Assembly: GCF_001908185.1 (NCBI RefSeq)
Contig: NZ_LGHM01000156.1
Span: forward strand, 1 to 60,789
DNA from: Bradyrhizobium sp. AS23.2
GTDB lineage: Bacteria; Pseudomonadota; Alphaproteobacteria; Rhizobiales; Xanthobacteraceae
DNA length: 60,789 nt
Reading direction: 5' to 3'
Shown: piece after piece, positions 36,607-44,935 of the stretch
Layout: every line of letters starts with the position of its first letter
How positions within the stretch are numbered: position 1 is the stretch's first letter
Translations under genes and position numbers: made by a program
The notes under the pieces: generated by a model
Database searches by the model: none
Seen by the model: the letters and a program-made list of their open reading frames with translations, nothing else
Told to the model about the DNA's origin: nothing

Positions 36607-37716
36607 ATGCGGGGCTGGCTCGCCGTGCTGCTCGCGGCCGTGCTTGGTGCCGCGCCGATTCGCTGTGCTGCGGCCGAGGACTATCCGGCGCGCCCCGTCA
36701 CCATGATCGTGCCGTTCCCGGCGGGCGGCGCCACCGATACCCTGGCGCGGTTCCTCGGCGAACGCCTGAACGCGGTGCTAAAGCAGCCGATCGTGATCGA
36801 GAATGTCGGCGGTGCGGCCGGCTCGCTCGGCGTCGGCCGCGCGGTGCGCGCCGCCGCCGACAGCTATACGCTGTCGATCGGAACCTCGACCACCCACACG
36901 CTGACCGGCGGGCTCTATGCGCCGCCGTTCGATCTGTTGCGCGATGTCGAGCCGGTCATCCTGATCGGCAGCGAGCCGCTGCTCATCGTCGGCCGCAGGG
37001 ACTTGCCGGCAGACGATCTCAAACAATTGATCGCGTGGCTGAAGGCCAACCCGGACAAGGCCTCGGTCGGCATCGCCGGTGTCGGCGCCACCGGCCATCT
37101 CGCCGGTATCGCCTTCCAGAAGGAGACCCGCACGCAATTCCAGTTCGTGCCTTATCGCGGCAACGGGCCGGCGATGCAGGACCTTGTCGCCGGCCAGATC
37201 GACGCGATGATCGAGCCGGCCTCGAACTTCAGGGCGTTGGTCGGCGCCGGCAGCATCAAGTCCTTCGCGGTCACGAGCAAGGCGCGATCGCCGTCCTGGC
37301 CGGACATTCCGACCGCGGATGAAGCGGGGCTCCCCGGCTATTTCGCCTCGCTCTGGTACGGGCTGTGGGTGCCGAAGGGCACGTCGAAAGACATCGTCGC
37401 AAAGCTCAACGCGGCCATGGTGCAGATACTGGCGAGCCCGCAAGTGAAGCAGCGCTTCTCCGAGCTCGGCATCCAGGTCTCGGCGCTCGCGCAGCAATCG
37501 CCGGACGCGCTGCGCGCCTACCAGAAGGAAGATGCGGACCGCTGGTGGCCGGATCATCAAGGCGTCGGGGCTCAAGGTGGAGTAGCCTTGCCTGTCATTC
37601 CGGGGCGCGACGAAGTCGCGAACCCGGAATCCATCTGGCGGCATGTTCCGGGGATGGATGGATTCTCAGATGCGCAATTGCGCATCATAGCTCGCGCTAT
37701 GCGCGCCCCGGAATGA
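36607..37716 (+). CDS. Tripartite tricarboxylate transporter receptor (TctC/Bug), C-terminus frameshifted
   Basis: A periplasmic binding protein. The start at 36607 (MRGWLAVLLAAV) gives a signal peptide ending near AAAED. VTMIVPFPAGGATDTLARFL is the Bug-family signature, and the ligand-loop regions QFVPYRGNGPAMQDL and IPTADEAGLPGYFA are present. At about 37552 the frame changes: the expected family ending IIKASGLKVE with a TAG at 37583-37585 is in another frame. As read, the ORF adds about 44 residues through an intergenic repeat. No TctA or TctB membrane partner is nearby. The protein is probably functional, with an altered tail, or the shift is a sequence error. Confidence 0.85.
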   Translation: MRGWLAVLLAAVLGAAPIRCAAAEDYPARPVTMIVPFPAGGATDTLARFLGERLNAVLKQPIVIENVGGAAGSLGVGRAVRAAADSYTLSIGTSTTHTLTGGLYAPPFDLLRDVEPVILIGSEPLLIVGRRDLPADDLKQLIAWLKANPDKASVGIAGVGATGHLAGIAFQKETRTQFQFVPYRGNGPAMQDLVAGQIDAMIEPASNFRALVGAGSIKSFAVTSKARSPSWPDIPTADEAGLPGYFASLWYGLWVPKGTSKDIVAKLNAAMVQILASPQVKQRFSELGIQVSALAQQSPDALRAYQKEDADRWWPDHQGVGAQGGVALPVIPGRDEVANPESIWRHVPGMDGFSDAQLRIIARAMRAPE

Positions 37717-37717
37717 C
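37594..37717. repeat. Intergenic palindromic repeat, TCATTCCGGGGC type
   Basis: The arms GTCATTCCGGGGCGCGA (left) and GCGCGCCCCGGAATGAC (right) enclose internal copies of AACCCGGAATCCAT and a GATGCGCAATTGCGCATC palindrome. Related copies are at 38723-38823 and 45902-45942. It overlaps the frameshifted tail of the TctC-type ORF. Confidence 0.85.
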
Positions 37718-37726
37718 GAAAGAGAA

Positions 37727-38704
37727 TTACTCCCGCACCCGCTCCAGCTTCTGCAAACACCGCGTGCCGCGCACGAAGGCCGGCATCTCCTCGTCCGGAA
37801 AGCTGGTCTTCCAGTCGGTGACGCCGACCTCGCCGACATAGATGTCGCCCTTTGAATCCAGCGCGATGCCGTGCGGCGCCAGGAATTTTCCGCTGGCAAC
37901 GCCCGGCCCTTCCTCGCCGCCGAGCCGCGCGATGCGCTTGCCCTTGGCATCCACGATCGACAGCCGTGGGCCGAGATTGGGTACTTTGCGGTTGACGGCC
38001 ATGCCGGGGCCGAGCTCGCCGATGACGAAGGTCGGGTTGTTGCCGCCGCCGCAGCAGCACAGCGCGCAGGGACGATGCAGATTGTTCCACTGCGTCTCGT
38101 ACTTGCCCTCGCCATTGAACACCTGCACGCGGTGGTTCTCGCGGTCGGCGACATAGACCCAGCCGTCGGCGTCGGTGGCGACGTTGTGCACGATGTTGAA
38201 CTGGCCGGGATCGGTACCCGGCTCGCCCCAGCTCTTCATCAGCTTGCCGTCCGGCGTGAATTTGTGCACGCGCGCATTGCCATAGCCGTCGGAGACGTAG
38301 ATCTCGCCCTTCGGCGACAGCGCGGTGTGGGTGCAGCGATGGAAGGGAGCGCCGCTCATGAACGGAGCCGGCTTCTCGGGGATGCCGATCGTCAGCAGCA
38401 CCTTGCCGTCGGTGGTGCATTTGCGCACCGTGTGGTCGCCGTCATCGGTGCAGTAGAGATTGTCGTCGGCATCGATGTGCAGCCCGTGGGCGCGGGAGAA
38501 CAGCCCTTCGCCCCAGCTGCGCAGGAAATTGCCCTCGCGGTCCAGCACCACCATCGGATGGGCGCCACGGTTGAAGACGTAGATGCGGTCCTTGCTGTCG
38601 ACCGCGACCGAGGCGACGTCGGTGAGCTGCCAGCCGTCCGGCAGCTTTGCGAAGTTGTCGACGACGCGGTAGCGGTGCTCGCCGGTGCCGAGAATCGCTG
38701 GCAT
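37727..38704 (-). CDS. NHL-repeat beta-propeller, peptidyl-alpha-hydroxyglycine lyase-like
   Basis: A protein of 325 residues from the ATG at 38704 (MPAILGTGEHRY); upstream frame sequence lies in a repeat. Six NHL-type blades are seen, such as HPMVVLDREGNFLRSWGEGL, ARVHKFTPDGKLMKSWGEPG and HRVQVFNGEGKYETQW. The family resembles the lyase domain of peptide-amidating enzymes, but bacterial members are of uncertain activity. An unusual Cys cluster, CALCCCGGG, lies near the fourth blade. No signal peptide is seen. It is 20 bases before a repeat and on the same strand as the FMO-like gene. Confidence 0.85.
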   Translation of the reverse strand: MPAILGTGEHRYRVVDNFAKLPDGWQLTDVASVAVDSKDRIYVFNRGAHPMVVLDREGNFLRSWGEGLFSRAHGLHIDADDNLYCTDDGDHTVRKCTTDGKVLLTIGIPEKPAPFMSGAPFHRCTHTALSPKGEIYVSDGYGNARVHKFTPDGKLMKSWGEPGTDPGQFNIVHNVATDADGWVYVADRENHRVQVFNGEGKYETQWNNLHRPCALCCCGGGNNPTFVIGELGPGMAVNRKVPNLGPRLSIVDAKGKRIARLGGEEGPGVASGKFLAPHGIALDSKGDIYVGEVGVTDWKTSFPDEEMPAFVRGTRCLQKLERVRE

Positions 38705-38722
38705 GGGATGTCCTCTCCTCCT

Positions 38723-38823
38723 GTCATTCCGGGGAGCGTGCAGCGCGAACCCGGAATCCATCCAACCGCGAAATCTGCTGCACAATGGATTCCGGGTTCG
38801 CGCTACGCGCGCCCCGGAATGAC
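38723..38823. repeat. Intergenic palindromic repeat, TCATTCCGGGG type
   Basis: GTCATTCCGGGGAGCGTG...ACCCGGAATCCAT, then its inverse AATGGATTCCGGGTTCGCG...GCGCCCCGGAATGACG. It is a full hairpin of about 100 bases between the FMO-like gene and the NHL gene, so it may attenuate transcription between them. Confidence 0.85.
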
Positions 38824-38830
38824 GGCTGGC

Positions 38831-40606
38831 CTACGTTGCGCCCGCCTCCCGCCCCAAAATCCCTTCCTCGATCGCCTTGATCTGCAGCGCGAGATATTTG
38901 GAGTTGATGCGGCACTGCGCGAGGCTGCCGGCGATGAACCACAGGCCGGGCTGCTTCGTGCGCGCATACATGTTGCGTAGTTCAAAGCCGTCGCCAAAGC
39001 CCCAGACCGGGCCAACACGGTCGGCGACGCCATCGCCGAACAGCTTTCGCACCAGATATTCCTGCGGCTTGTAGCCGGTCGAGAGCACGATGAGGTCGGC
39101 GGCGATGGTCGCGCCGTCCTTCATCCGCGCGCCCTCGGCCGTGAAGCTCTCGATGTCGGAGAACTGCCGGAGTTTGATCGCGCCCTCTATGATGAGGTTG
39201 GAGCAGCCGACGTTAAAATAATATCCGCCGCCGCGGGTGAGATATTTGAACTGCCAGCCGGTGCCGGCCTCGCCGAAATCGAGCTTGAAGCCGACGCGAC
39301 GCAGGCCATCGAGCAGCTCCTTGTCGAGCTCCCTCGATTGCTCCGTCAGCATGACATGCGTCTTCTTCGCGAGCGGCGTCGGCATCGAGGCCGCGATCAG
39401 GTCGTTGTCCTCGAGCGTGCCCTCATTGTAGGTCGCGTAGGCAAGCTGCGCCGACGGCTCGATATTGGTGACGAGCGTCGGCGAGCGCTGCACCAGCGTC
39501 ACCTCGGCGCCGCTGGAGCAGAGGTCTTGCGCGATGTCATGGCCGCTGTTGCCGGTGCCGATGACGATGGCACGCTTGCCTGTCCAGTTCTCGCCGTCTT
39601 CGTAACGGCTCGAATGCAGCAGCGTGCCTTTGAAGTTGGTGAGGCCCGGAATGTCCGGCATGTTGGCGATGCCGCTGACTCCGGTCGCCATCACCACGTG
39701 GCGAGGATGCATGGTGCGCTTGCTGCCGTCGGCGCGCCGCAGCGTCACGGTCCAGTGACCCTTCGCCCCGTCGTAGGCGCCGCTCTCGAATTCGGTGCCA
39801 GTCCAGAAGTTCAGCTCCATGGCATCGACGTAAGCTTCGAACCAGTTGGCGAGCTTGTCCTTGGGGATATAGGTCGGCCAGTTCGGAGGGAACGGCATGT
39901 AAGGGAGGTGATTGACCTGCACCTGATTGTGCAGCGTCAGCGCATGATAGCGCTTGCGCCAGTTGTCGCCGATCCGTGTCTCGCGATCGACGATCAGCGT
40001 GTCGACCTTCAGCTGCTTCAGCCGCGCTGCGATCGCGAGCCCGGCCTGGCCGCCGCCGACCACCAGCACGGAGGGATCGCGATCGGTGTAGTCGCGCGAG
40101 GCGTTGAGCAAATCGAGCCAGTTCGGCCCGCGGAAATCGCGCGAATAGGCCTGCCCGCGCGGCCGCGAGGTGCCGAGCTGCTCCTCGAAGCCCTTGAGCT
40201 CGTCGAGTGCGGTGAGCAGCGTCCATGCCTTCAGGCGATCGCCGTCCGAGGGGGCGGGCGCGAGCCGCACGATGCCGCTGCCGCGGCCGACCGCGGTCTC
40301 GAAATTGAAGATCGCCTCGACGGTGTTGGTGCCGGCGCGCATCACCCAGCGCGGTGCCGCGCGGTTGGGCGCGATCTTGAAGTTTGTCGGCGTCGCCTTG
40401 AGCGCGAACGCCGTCAGCGCGTGTGCGATCGCATCGCGGCCGGCAAGCGTCTGCAGGTTCCAGCTCAGCGCCAGCACGTCGCGCCAAAAACTGTCGGCGA
40501 GGAAGAGGCGGTCGAGCGCGACGGGATCGGGCTTGCCCAGCGCGCGCTCGAATTCATCGAGCCAGGCTTGCGCGGAGACGGAAATATCCTTGGTACGGTC
40601 CAGCAT
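38831..40606 (-). CDS. FAD/NAD(P)-dependent oxidoreductase, flavin monooxygenase-like, with NTF2-like N-terminus
   Basis: A protein of 591 residues from the ATG at 40606. Residues 1-150 look like an NTF2/SnoaL-type domain, and the flavoenzyme follows: FAD-binding VLVVGGGQAGLAIAARL with GGGQAG at 184-189, a GDNWRKRYHALTLHNQ motif, and the NADP-binding VIGTGNSGHD (350-357). The ATGV motif at 307-310 is typical of the group. It would oxygenate a substrate, perhaps a ketone or amine, with NAD(P)H and O2. The upstream frame (to 40687) enters a dispersed repeat, so the shorter start is preferred. Confidence 0.9.
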   Translation of the reverse strand: MLDRTKDISVSAQAWLDEFERALGKPDPVALDRLFLADSFWRDVLALSWNLQTLAGRDAIAHALTAFALKATPTNFKIAPNRAAPRWVMRAGTNTVEAIFNFETAVGRGSGIVRLAPAPSDGDRLKAWTLLTALDELKGFEEQLGTSRPRGQAYSRDFRGPNWLDLLNASRDYTDRDPSVLVVGGGQAGLAIAARLKQLKVDTLIVDRETRIGDNWRKRYHALTLHNQVQVNHLPYMPFPPNWPTYIPKDKLANWFEAYVDAMELNFWTGTEFESGAYDGAKGHWTVTLRRADGSKRTMHPRHVVMATGVSGIANMPDIPGLTNFKGTLLHSSRYEDGENWTGKRAIVIGTGNSGHDIAQDLCSSGAEVTLVQRSPTLVTNIEPSAQLAYATYNEGTLEDNDLIAASMPTPLAKKTHVMLTEQSRELDKELLDGLRRVGFKLDFGEAGTGWQFKYLTRGGGYYFNVGCSNLIIEGAIKLRQFSDIESFTAEGARMKDGATIAADLIVLSTGYKPQEYLVRKLFGDGVADRVGPVWGFGDGFELRNMYARTKQPGLWFIAGSLAQCRINSKYLALQIKAIEEGILGREAGAT

Positions 40607-40643
40607 GCGCGACCTCGTGGCCGTCTTCGCGGCGTTTCCTCTC

Positions 40644-40691
40644 GAGCGTGATCCGGAAAGTGTAGAGCGGTTTTCCGAAGAGATCATGCTC
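40644..40691. repeat. Dispersed repeat, GTGATCCGGAAA...GATCATGC part only
   Basis: GAGCGTGATCCGGAAAGTG, then GCGGTTTTCC and AGATCATGCTC. It matches the first part of the composite repeat at 11733-11809; the TAAAGCGCGATGA hairpin is absent here. Confidence 0.8.
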
Positions 40692-40740
40692 CAATTATTG
40701 AGGTTGACGCTATACTGGATCAGCCTGCGTCAAAAGCGCT

Positions 40741-41826
40741 TTACCCGAGCAGCGACAGCATGTGGCCCTGCTCAGGGGGAATACGCCCCTTCAGCGTGTC
40801 GAGATAAACCTGCCGCACCGCCTCTGGCCCGCGGCTTTCGACAACGGTCAGGCACTTCTCCAAGAGCGGCTCAAAACCCGACCATGCCGCGCCAAAGCGT
40901 TGCTCGATGCCGCCCGGACCCCACTCCTTGGCGCGCTTGCGGATCTGGTCGGGTGCGGAGAACCAGCGTGGTTTTGCGCCGGGCAACTCGCCCTCATCGG
41001 CGTCGGTGGCGCGATGCGTCAATCCGACGCGTACGGAGCATTTCATCCGGTCGCCGAAATGCCGGTGCAATGTGGCGCGTAGCGCGCTGTTGCCGGCCAT
41101 GTCGACGAAGGCGGCCGGCGTGTCTGATGGCAGCGACGTCACGCGATCATAGATGACGACGTTGTCATAGCAGCCGAGCGAGCTGACGAAGCCGGTATTG
41201 TTCGCCGAGGTCAATCCGACCACCTTGCGGCCGCGCGTGTGCAGCAAATGGGCGAGCCCGAACGCGGTCTTGCTCGAGGCGCTCGAGAGCAGCACGGTGC
41301 GCGCGCCGAAATCGTCGTTCTCGGCCAGAAAATCGTCGGCCAGCAACGACAGCATGAACAGCGGCCGCAGTAGCGCCTGATAATCGCCCTGCCGCCCGGC
41401 ATAGTCGGGATTGCCGCTGACGCGCGCATAGGCATTGTAGACCGGCGCCACGCCTTGCCGGTGCGCGGCACCGTCGCGCAGGCCGCGTTTGCTGACGTCG
41501 GTCGCCTCGATGACGAGATGCGTCGCCATCGGGAAATAGCCGAACAGGCGCTCGCCGATGGGGACGTTCGGACGTTTCGAGGCGATCACCTCGCCAAAGC
41601 CCCACACCGGAATGTTGCCGAAGCCGTTTGGCGCAGGAAAGAGTTGCCAGTATTTCGCCTCGTCGCCGAGCACCGCATAGGTGATGTTGTTGGCGGTGAA
41701 GGCGAAGCGATCGACTTTGACGAGCAGCGCATCATGCGGCAGCGCGTCGCTATCGGGAAGCGTGGTTGCGATCGTCTTGCAGGTTTCGAAATCGCCGCGC
41801 GCAACGATGAAGTCGGTGGCTGTCAT
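40741..41826 (-). CDS. DUF2855 family protein
   Basis: A protein of 361 residues from the ATG at 41826 (MTATDFIVARGDFE). Recognisable family features are LLVKVDRFAFTANNITYAVL and YWQLFPAPNGFGNIPVWGFG, then a Rossmann-like stretch VLLSSASSKTAFGLAHLLHT with GLTSANNTGFVSSLGCYD. The pattern resembles zinc-free medium-chain reductases such as quinone reductases, but the family's activity is not established to my knowledge. The gene stands between repeats and the AlkA gene. Confidence 0.88.
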   Translation of the reverse strand: MTATDFIVARGDFETCKTIATTLPDSDALPHDALLVKVDRFAFTANNITYAVLGDEAKYWQLFPAPNGFGNIPVWGFGEVIASKRPNVPIGERLFGYFPMATHLVIEATDVSKRGLRDGAAHRQGVAPVYNAYARVSGNPDYAGRQGDYQALLRPLFMLSLLADDFLAENDDFGARTVLLSSASSKTAFGLAHLLHTRGRKVVGLTSANNTGFVSSLGCYDNVVIYDRVTSLPSDTPAAFVDMAGNSALRATLHRHFGDRMKCSVRVGLTHRATDADEGELPGAKPRWFSAPDQIRKRAKEWGPGGIEQRFGAAWSGFEPLLEKCLTVVESRGPEAVRQVYLDTLKGRIPPEQGHMLSLLG

Positions 41827-41921
41827 GATGTCGATCCCGGCTCTTGTCCGTGCCGGCATCTCATCGATCACGTGCGCGCCGTTTGCAACAGCAACATAGT
41901 TTTAAACGCTGTTCGGCGGCT

Positions 41922-42569
41922 TCAGGCGGTGAGCACGCCCTCGCGCTTCTTCACCGCGCGGTAATAGCTCCACCACAGATGCGCCGCCGCGCCGCGCAGG
42001 GGACGCCAGGGTTCGGCCAGCGGCGCCATCTGCTTTTCCGTCGGCCGCGTCTGCAAGCCCAGCCCGACGCGGATGCCTTCCTGCACGGCGAGGTCGCCGG
42101 CGGGCCAGGCATCTCCGTGGCCGAGGCAGAACAGGAGATAGACGTCCGCGGTCCACGGCCCGATGCCGGGCAGCGCGATCAGCGTGTGATGCGCGGCGTC
42201 GGCATCCTCCTCGGCGAGCACGTCGAGGTTCAGCCGCTGTGCGGTGATCTCGCGCGCGAGATGTTTCAGCGTCTTGATTTTCGCGGCGGAGAGGCCGAGC
42301 CGACCCAGCCGGTCGGTGCGGGCGCGGCGCACGGCTTCATGGTCGAACGGATCGAAGGCGGCAGAGAGCCGTCCCCAGATCGCCGCCGCACTGGCCGTCG
42401 AGAGCTGCTGTCCGCAGACGATGTGGGCGAGCCCCACGAATCCCGGCTCGCGCCGCCGCAAGGCGGGCATGCCGGCGATCTCGAACACGGGCTTGAGGCG
42501 TGGATCGCGCTTGACCAGCGCGTGGACGGCTTCTTCGAGGTCGGATTGGGTTTCGAGGTGGATGGTCAT
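41922..42569 (-). CDS. DNA-3-methyladenine glycosylase II (AlkA-type)
   Basis: A protein of 215 residues from the ATG at 42569. The helix-hairpin-helix motif ALPGIGPWTADVYLL (132-146) and the catalytic Asp159 in WPAGDLAVQEGI give the HhH-GPD signature. It removes alkylated bases such as 3-methyladenine from DNA to start base-excision repair. The upstream frame to 42611 lies in a repeat, so the shorter start is preferred. Confidence 0.9.
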   Translation of the reverse strand: MTIHLETQSDLEEAVHALVKRDPRLKPVFEIAGMPALRRREPGFVGLAHIVCGQQLSTASAAAIWGRLSAAFDPFDHEAVRRARTDRLGRLGLSAAKIKTLKHLAREITAQRLNLDVLAEEDADAAHHTLIALPGIGPWTADVYLLFCLGHGDAWPAGDLAVQEGIRVGLGLQTRPTEKQMAPLAEPWRPLRGAAAHLWWSYYRAVKKREGVLTA

Positions 42570-42580
42570 GTGGCTCAACT

Positions 42581-42668
42581 CGTCATGCGCGGGCTTGACC
42601 CGCGCATCCATCTCCTATCGTAACAGAGTCCTGGAAGATGGATTGCCGGGTCAAGCCCGGCAATGACG
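42581..42668. repeat. Intergenic palindromic repeat, CGGGCTTGACCCG type
   Basis: CGTCATGCGCGGGCTTGACC, then GATGGATTGCCGGGTCAAGC and CCGGCAATGACG. The arms are inverted copies around a GTAACAGAG centre. It lies between the divergent AlkA and GluQRS genes. Confidence 0.8.
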
Positions 42669-42684
42669 AATACACCGAGAACTC

Positions 42685-43554
42685 ATGCCACCCGTTTTCC
42701 GATTTGCCCCCAGCCCGAACGGCCTCCTGCATCTCGGGCACGCCTATTCGGCGCTGCTGAACTTCGATCGCGCACGCGACATCGGCGGGCGGCTGTTGCT
42801 GCGCATCGAGGACATCGATGCGACGCGCTGCCGGCCGGAATATGAGGCGGAAATCTACGAAGATCTCGCCTGGCTCGGGATTTCCTGGGAGACGCCGGTG
42901 CGGCGGCAGTCCGAGCATCTCGGCGATTATCGCGCCGCGCTGGAAAAGCTCTCCGCGCTCGGCCTCGTCTATCCCGCCTTCGAGAGTCGCGCCGGGATCG
43001 CAAAGCTCGTAGCCGCGCGTGAGGCGGATGGGCCGTGGCCGCGTGATCCCGACGGCGCGCCGCTTTATCCCGGCACCGCGAAATCGTTGCCCGCCGATGA
43101 GCGCGACCGGCTGATCGCCTCTGGAGCGCCTTATGCGCTGCGACTCGATATGGCGGCCGCCTGCCGCCGCGCTGCCAGCCTGACCTGGAATGAGCTGGGC
43201 GAGGGACCCGACGGCGAGCGCGGCACCGTCCCGGCGCGGCCCGAAGCCTGGGGGGACGTCATCCTGGCCCGCAAGGAGACGCCGACCAGCTACCATCTCT
43301 CCGTGGTCGCGGACGACGCCCTCCAGGCTGTCAGCGAGGTGGTGCGGGGCCAGGACCTGTTTCACGCCACTTCAGTCCATCGTCTGCTCCAGGTTCTGCT
43401 CGACTTGCCGGAACCCGCCTATCGCCACCATCCGCTGATTCGCGGCGAGGCCGGGAAGAAGCTGTCGAAATCGAGCCGCGCGACCGGTCTGCGGGAGTTG
43501 CGCGACGCGGGTGCTTCGGCTGCGGCGATCCGCCGGCTGGTGGGATTAGGTTAA
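42685..43554 (+). CDS. gluQ: Glutamyl-Q tRNA(Asp) synthetase (GluQRS)
   Basis: A 289-residue protein, the length of a GluRS catalytic core without its anticodon-binding domain. FRFAPSPNGLLHLGHAYSAL carries the HIGH motif (HLGH at 16-19), RIEDIDATR follows, and the KMSKS equivalent is KLSKS at 259-263. It would attach glutamate to the queuosine base at position 34 of tRNA-Asp. The zinc-binding cysteines seen in E. coli after YWC are absent; here the region reads YPAFESRAG. The upstream intergenic palindrome separates it from AlkA. Confidence 0.92.
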   Translation: MPPVFRFAPSPNGLLHLGHAYSALLNFDRARDIGGRLLLRIEDIDATRCRPEYEAEIYEDLAWLGISWETPVRRQSEHLGDYRAALEKLSALGLVYPAFESRAGIAKLVAAREADGPWPRDPDGAPLYPGTAKSLPADERDRLIASGAPYALRLDMAAACRRAASLTWNELGEGPDGERGTVPARPEAWGDVILARKETPTSYHLSVVADDALQAVSEVVRGQDLFHATSVHRLLQVLLDLPEPAYRHHPLIRGEAGKKLSKSSRATGLRELRDAGASAAAIRRLVGLG

Positions 43555-43660
43555 GTTTCTCTGGGGTTTAGCCAAACGTCGCCGTGACTCCTGGGGTTCC
43601 GCCGTGCCATGCTCGCTTCACGACCCCGGGGGGTCGAAGGGGATGCTTCAAAGGGGATTT

Positions 43661-44935
43661 ATGGCGGCGAAAACGCGCGCAGCGCGCACCACGCGGACGT
43701 CCAGGCGACCGCCTCGGAAGCAGTCCGGGGCGGCTGGCACGACGCGTGAGCGCAGCGCGAAGACCGTCGCTCCTGACGTGGTTCAGGCCGCGCTTGCCGC
43801 CTTTGCCCATGAGGTCCGCACCCCTCTGACCGGCATTCTGGCGATCAGCGACCTGCTCGCGACCTCAGATCTCGGTGAGCGGGAGCGGCGCTGGGCCGAC
43901 ACGATCAAGGCCGGTGCCGAACATCTGGCGAGCCTTGCCACGCTGTTCGTGGATGCGGCCCGGACCGGCAAAGGGGCTGGGAAGGGCGGCGGTACGCTGC
44001 GGCAGGACCTGTTCGACGTGCGCGCGCTCGCCCGCAGCACCGGCGATTCGCTGGCCGGACGCGCCGCGGCCAAGGGCCTGCAGGCCCAGGTCGACATCTC
44101 CGAAAAGCTTCCCGGGCTGGTGGTCGGCGATCCCGTCCGCCTGCGCGCAGCGCTCGAGAACCTGATCGACAATGCCGTCAAATTCACCGAGCAGGGCGCC
44201 GTGGCGCTCGCGGTCGCGCCCTGGCGTCCCGCCAAAGGCAAGAGCAAGGAAAAGGGCAAAGGCCGGGTCGGCGTCGCCTTCTCGGTCTCAGACAGCGGCA
44301 TCGGCCTGACCATGGCCGAGATCAAGCGGCTGTTCCGCCCGTTCACTCAGGCCAATGTCACCATCGCCTCGCGCTTCGGTGGCGCCGGGCTCGGGCTATC
44401 GTCGGTAAAGCAACTCGCGCGCGCGATGGGCGGCGACATCACGGTCGCACCGCGTCGTGGCGGCGGCGCCACCTTCACTTTGACGGTGTCGCTGGATGCG
44501 ACGGGATCAGGCAAGTCCCGCAAGTCGAAGAACGATGGTGAGGCGGATGCGATAGCGGCACTGCGCGTGCTCAGCGTCGAGGACAATCCGTTCGGCCGCG
44601 TCGTGCTCAACACCATCCTGACCGAACTCGGTCATCATGCCGAATTCATCGGGCGCGGCGAGGACGCTGTCGACCGGCTCGCCCAGGGCGCTTTCGACGC
44701 GGTGTTGATGGATATGGTGCTGCCGGGCATCGACGGCGTCGAGGCCATCCGGCGGATCCGCACGATGCCGGCACCGCTGGCCCAGATCCCCATCATCGGT
44801 GTCTCCGGGCGCGGCGAGGACGAGGCGGCTTCGCGCGAGGCCGGCGCCGACGCCTTCCTGGTCAAGCCTGTGTCTCCTCGGGCTTTAGCGACTGCGCTGC
44901 TTGAAGCGAAACGCCGTGAGGAAGCTGCGACTTGA
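43661..44935 (+). CDS. Soluble hybrid histidine kinase with receiver domain
   Basis: A protein of 424 residues from the ATG at 43661, with AAGGGGA just upstream. There is no membrane helix or sensor domain: a basic N-terminus (1-35) leads straight to the HisKA box FAHEVRTPLTG with His50. The ATPase has the N box ENLIDNAVKF (166-175), DSGIGL (211-216) and GGAGLGL (240-246). A receiver domain covers about 302-420 with VEDN, the phospho-acceptor Asp351 in VLMDMVLPG, and Lys402 in FLVKPVS. The signal may come from a partner protein. It converges with and overlaps the BrkB gene by 74 bases. Confidence 0.92.
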   Translation: MAAKTRAARTTRTSRRPPRKQSGAAGTTRERSAKTVAPDVVQAALAAFAHEVRTPLTGILAISDLLATSDLGERERRWADTIKAGAEHLASLATLFVDAARTGKGAGKGGGTLRQDLFDVRALARSTGDSLAGRAAAKGLQAQVDISEKLPGLVVGDPVRLRAALENLIDNAVKFTEQGAVALAVAPWRPAKGKSKEKGKGRVGVAFSVSDSGIGLTMAEIKRLFRPFTQANVTIASRFGGAGLGLSSVKQLARAMGGDITVAPRRGGGATFTLTVSLDATGSGKSRKSKNDGEADAIAALRVLSVEDNPFGRVVLNTILTELGHHAEFIGRGEDAVDRLAQGAFDAVLMDMVLPGIDGVEAIRRIRTMPAPLAQIPIIGVSGRGEDEAASREAGADAFLVKPVSPRALATALLEAKRREEAAT

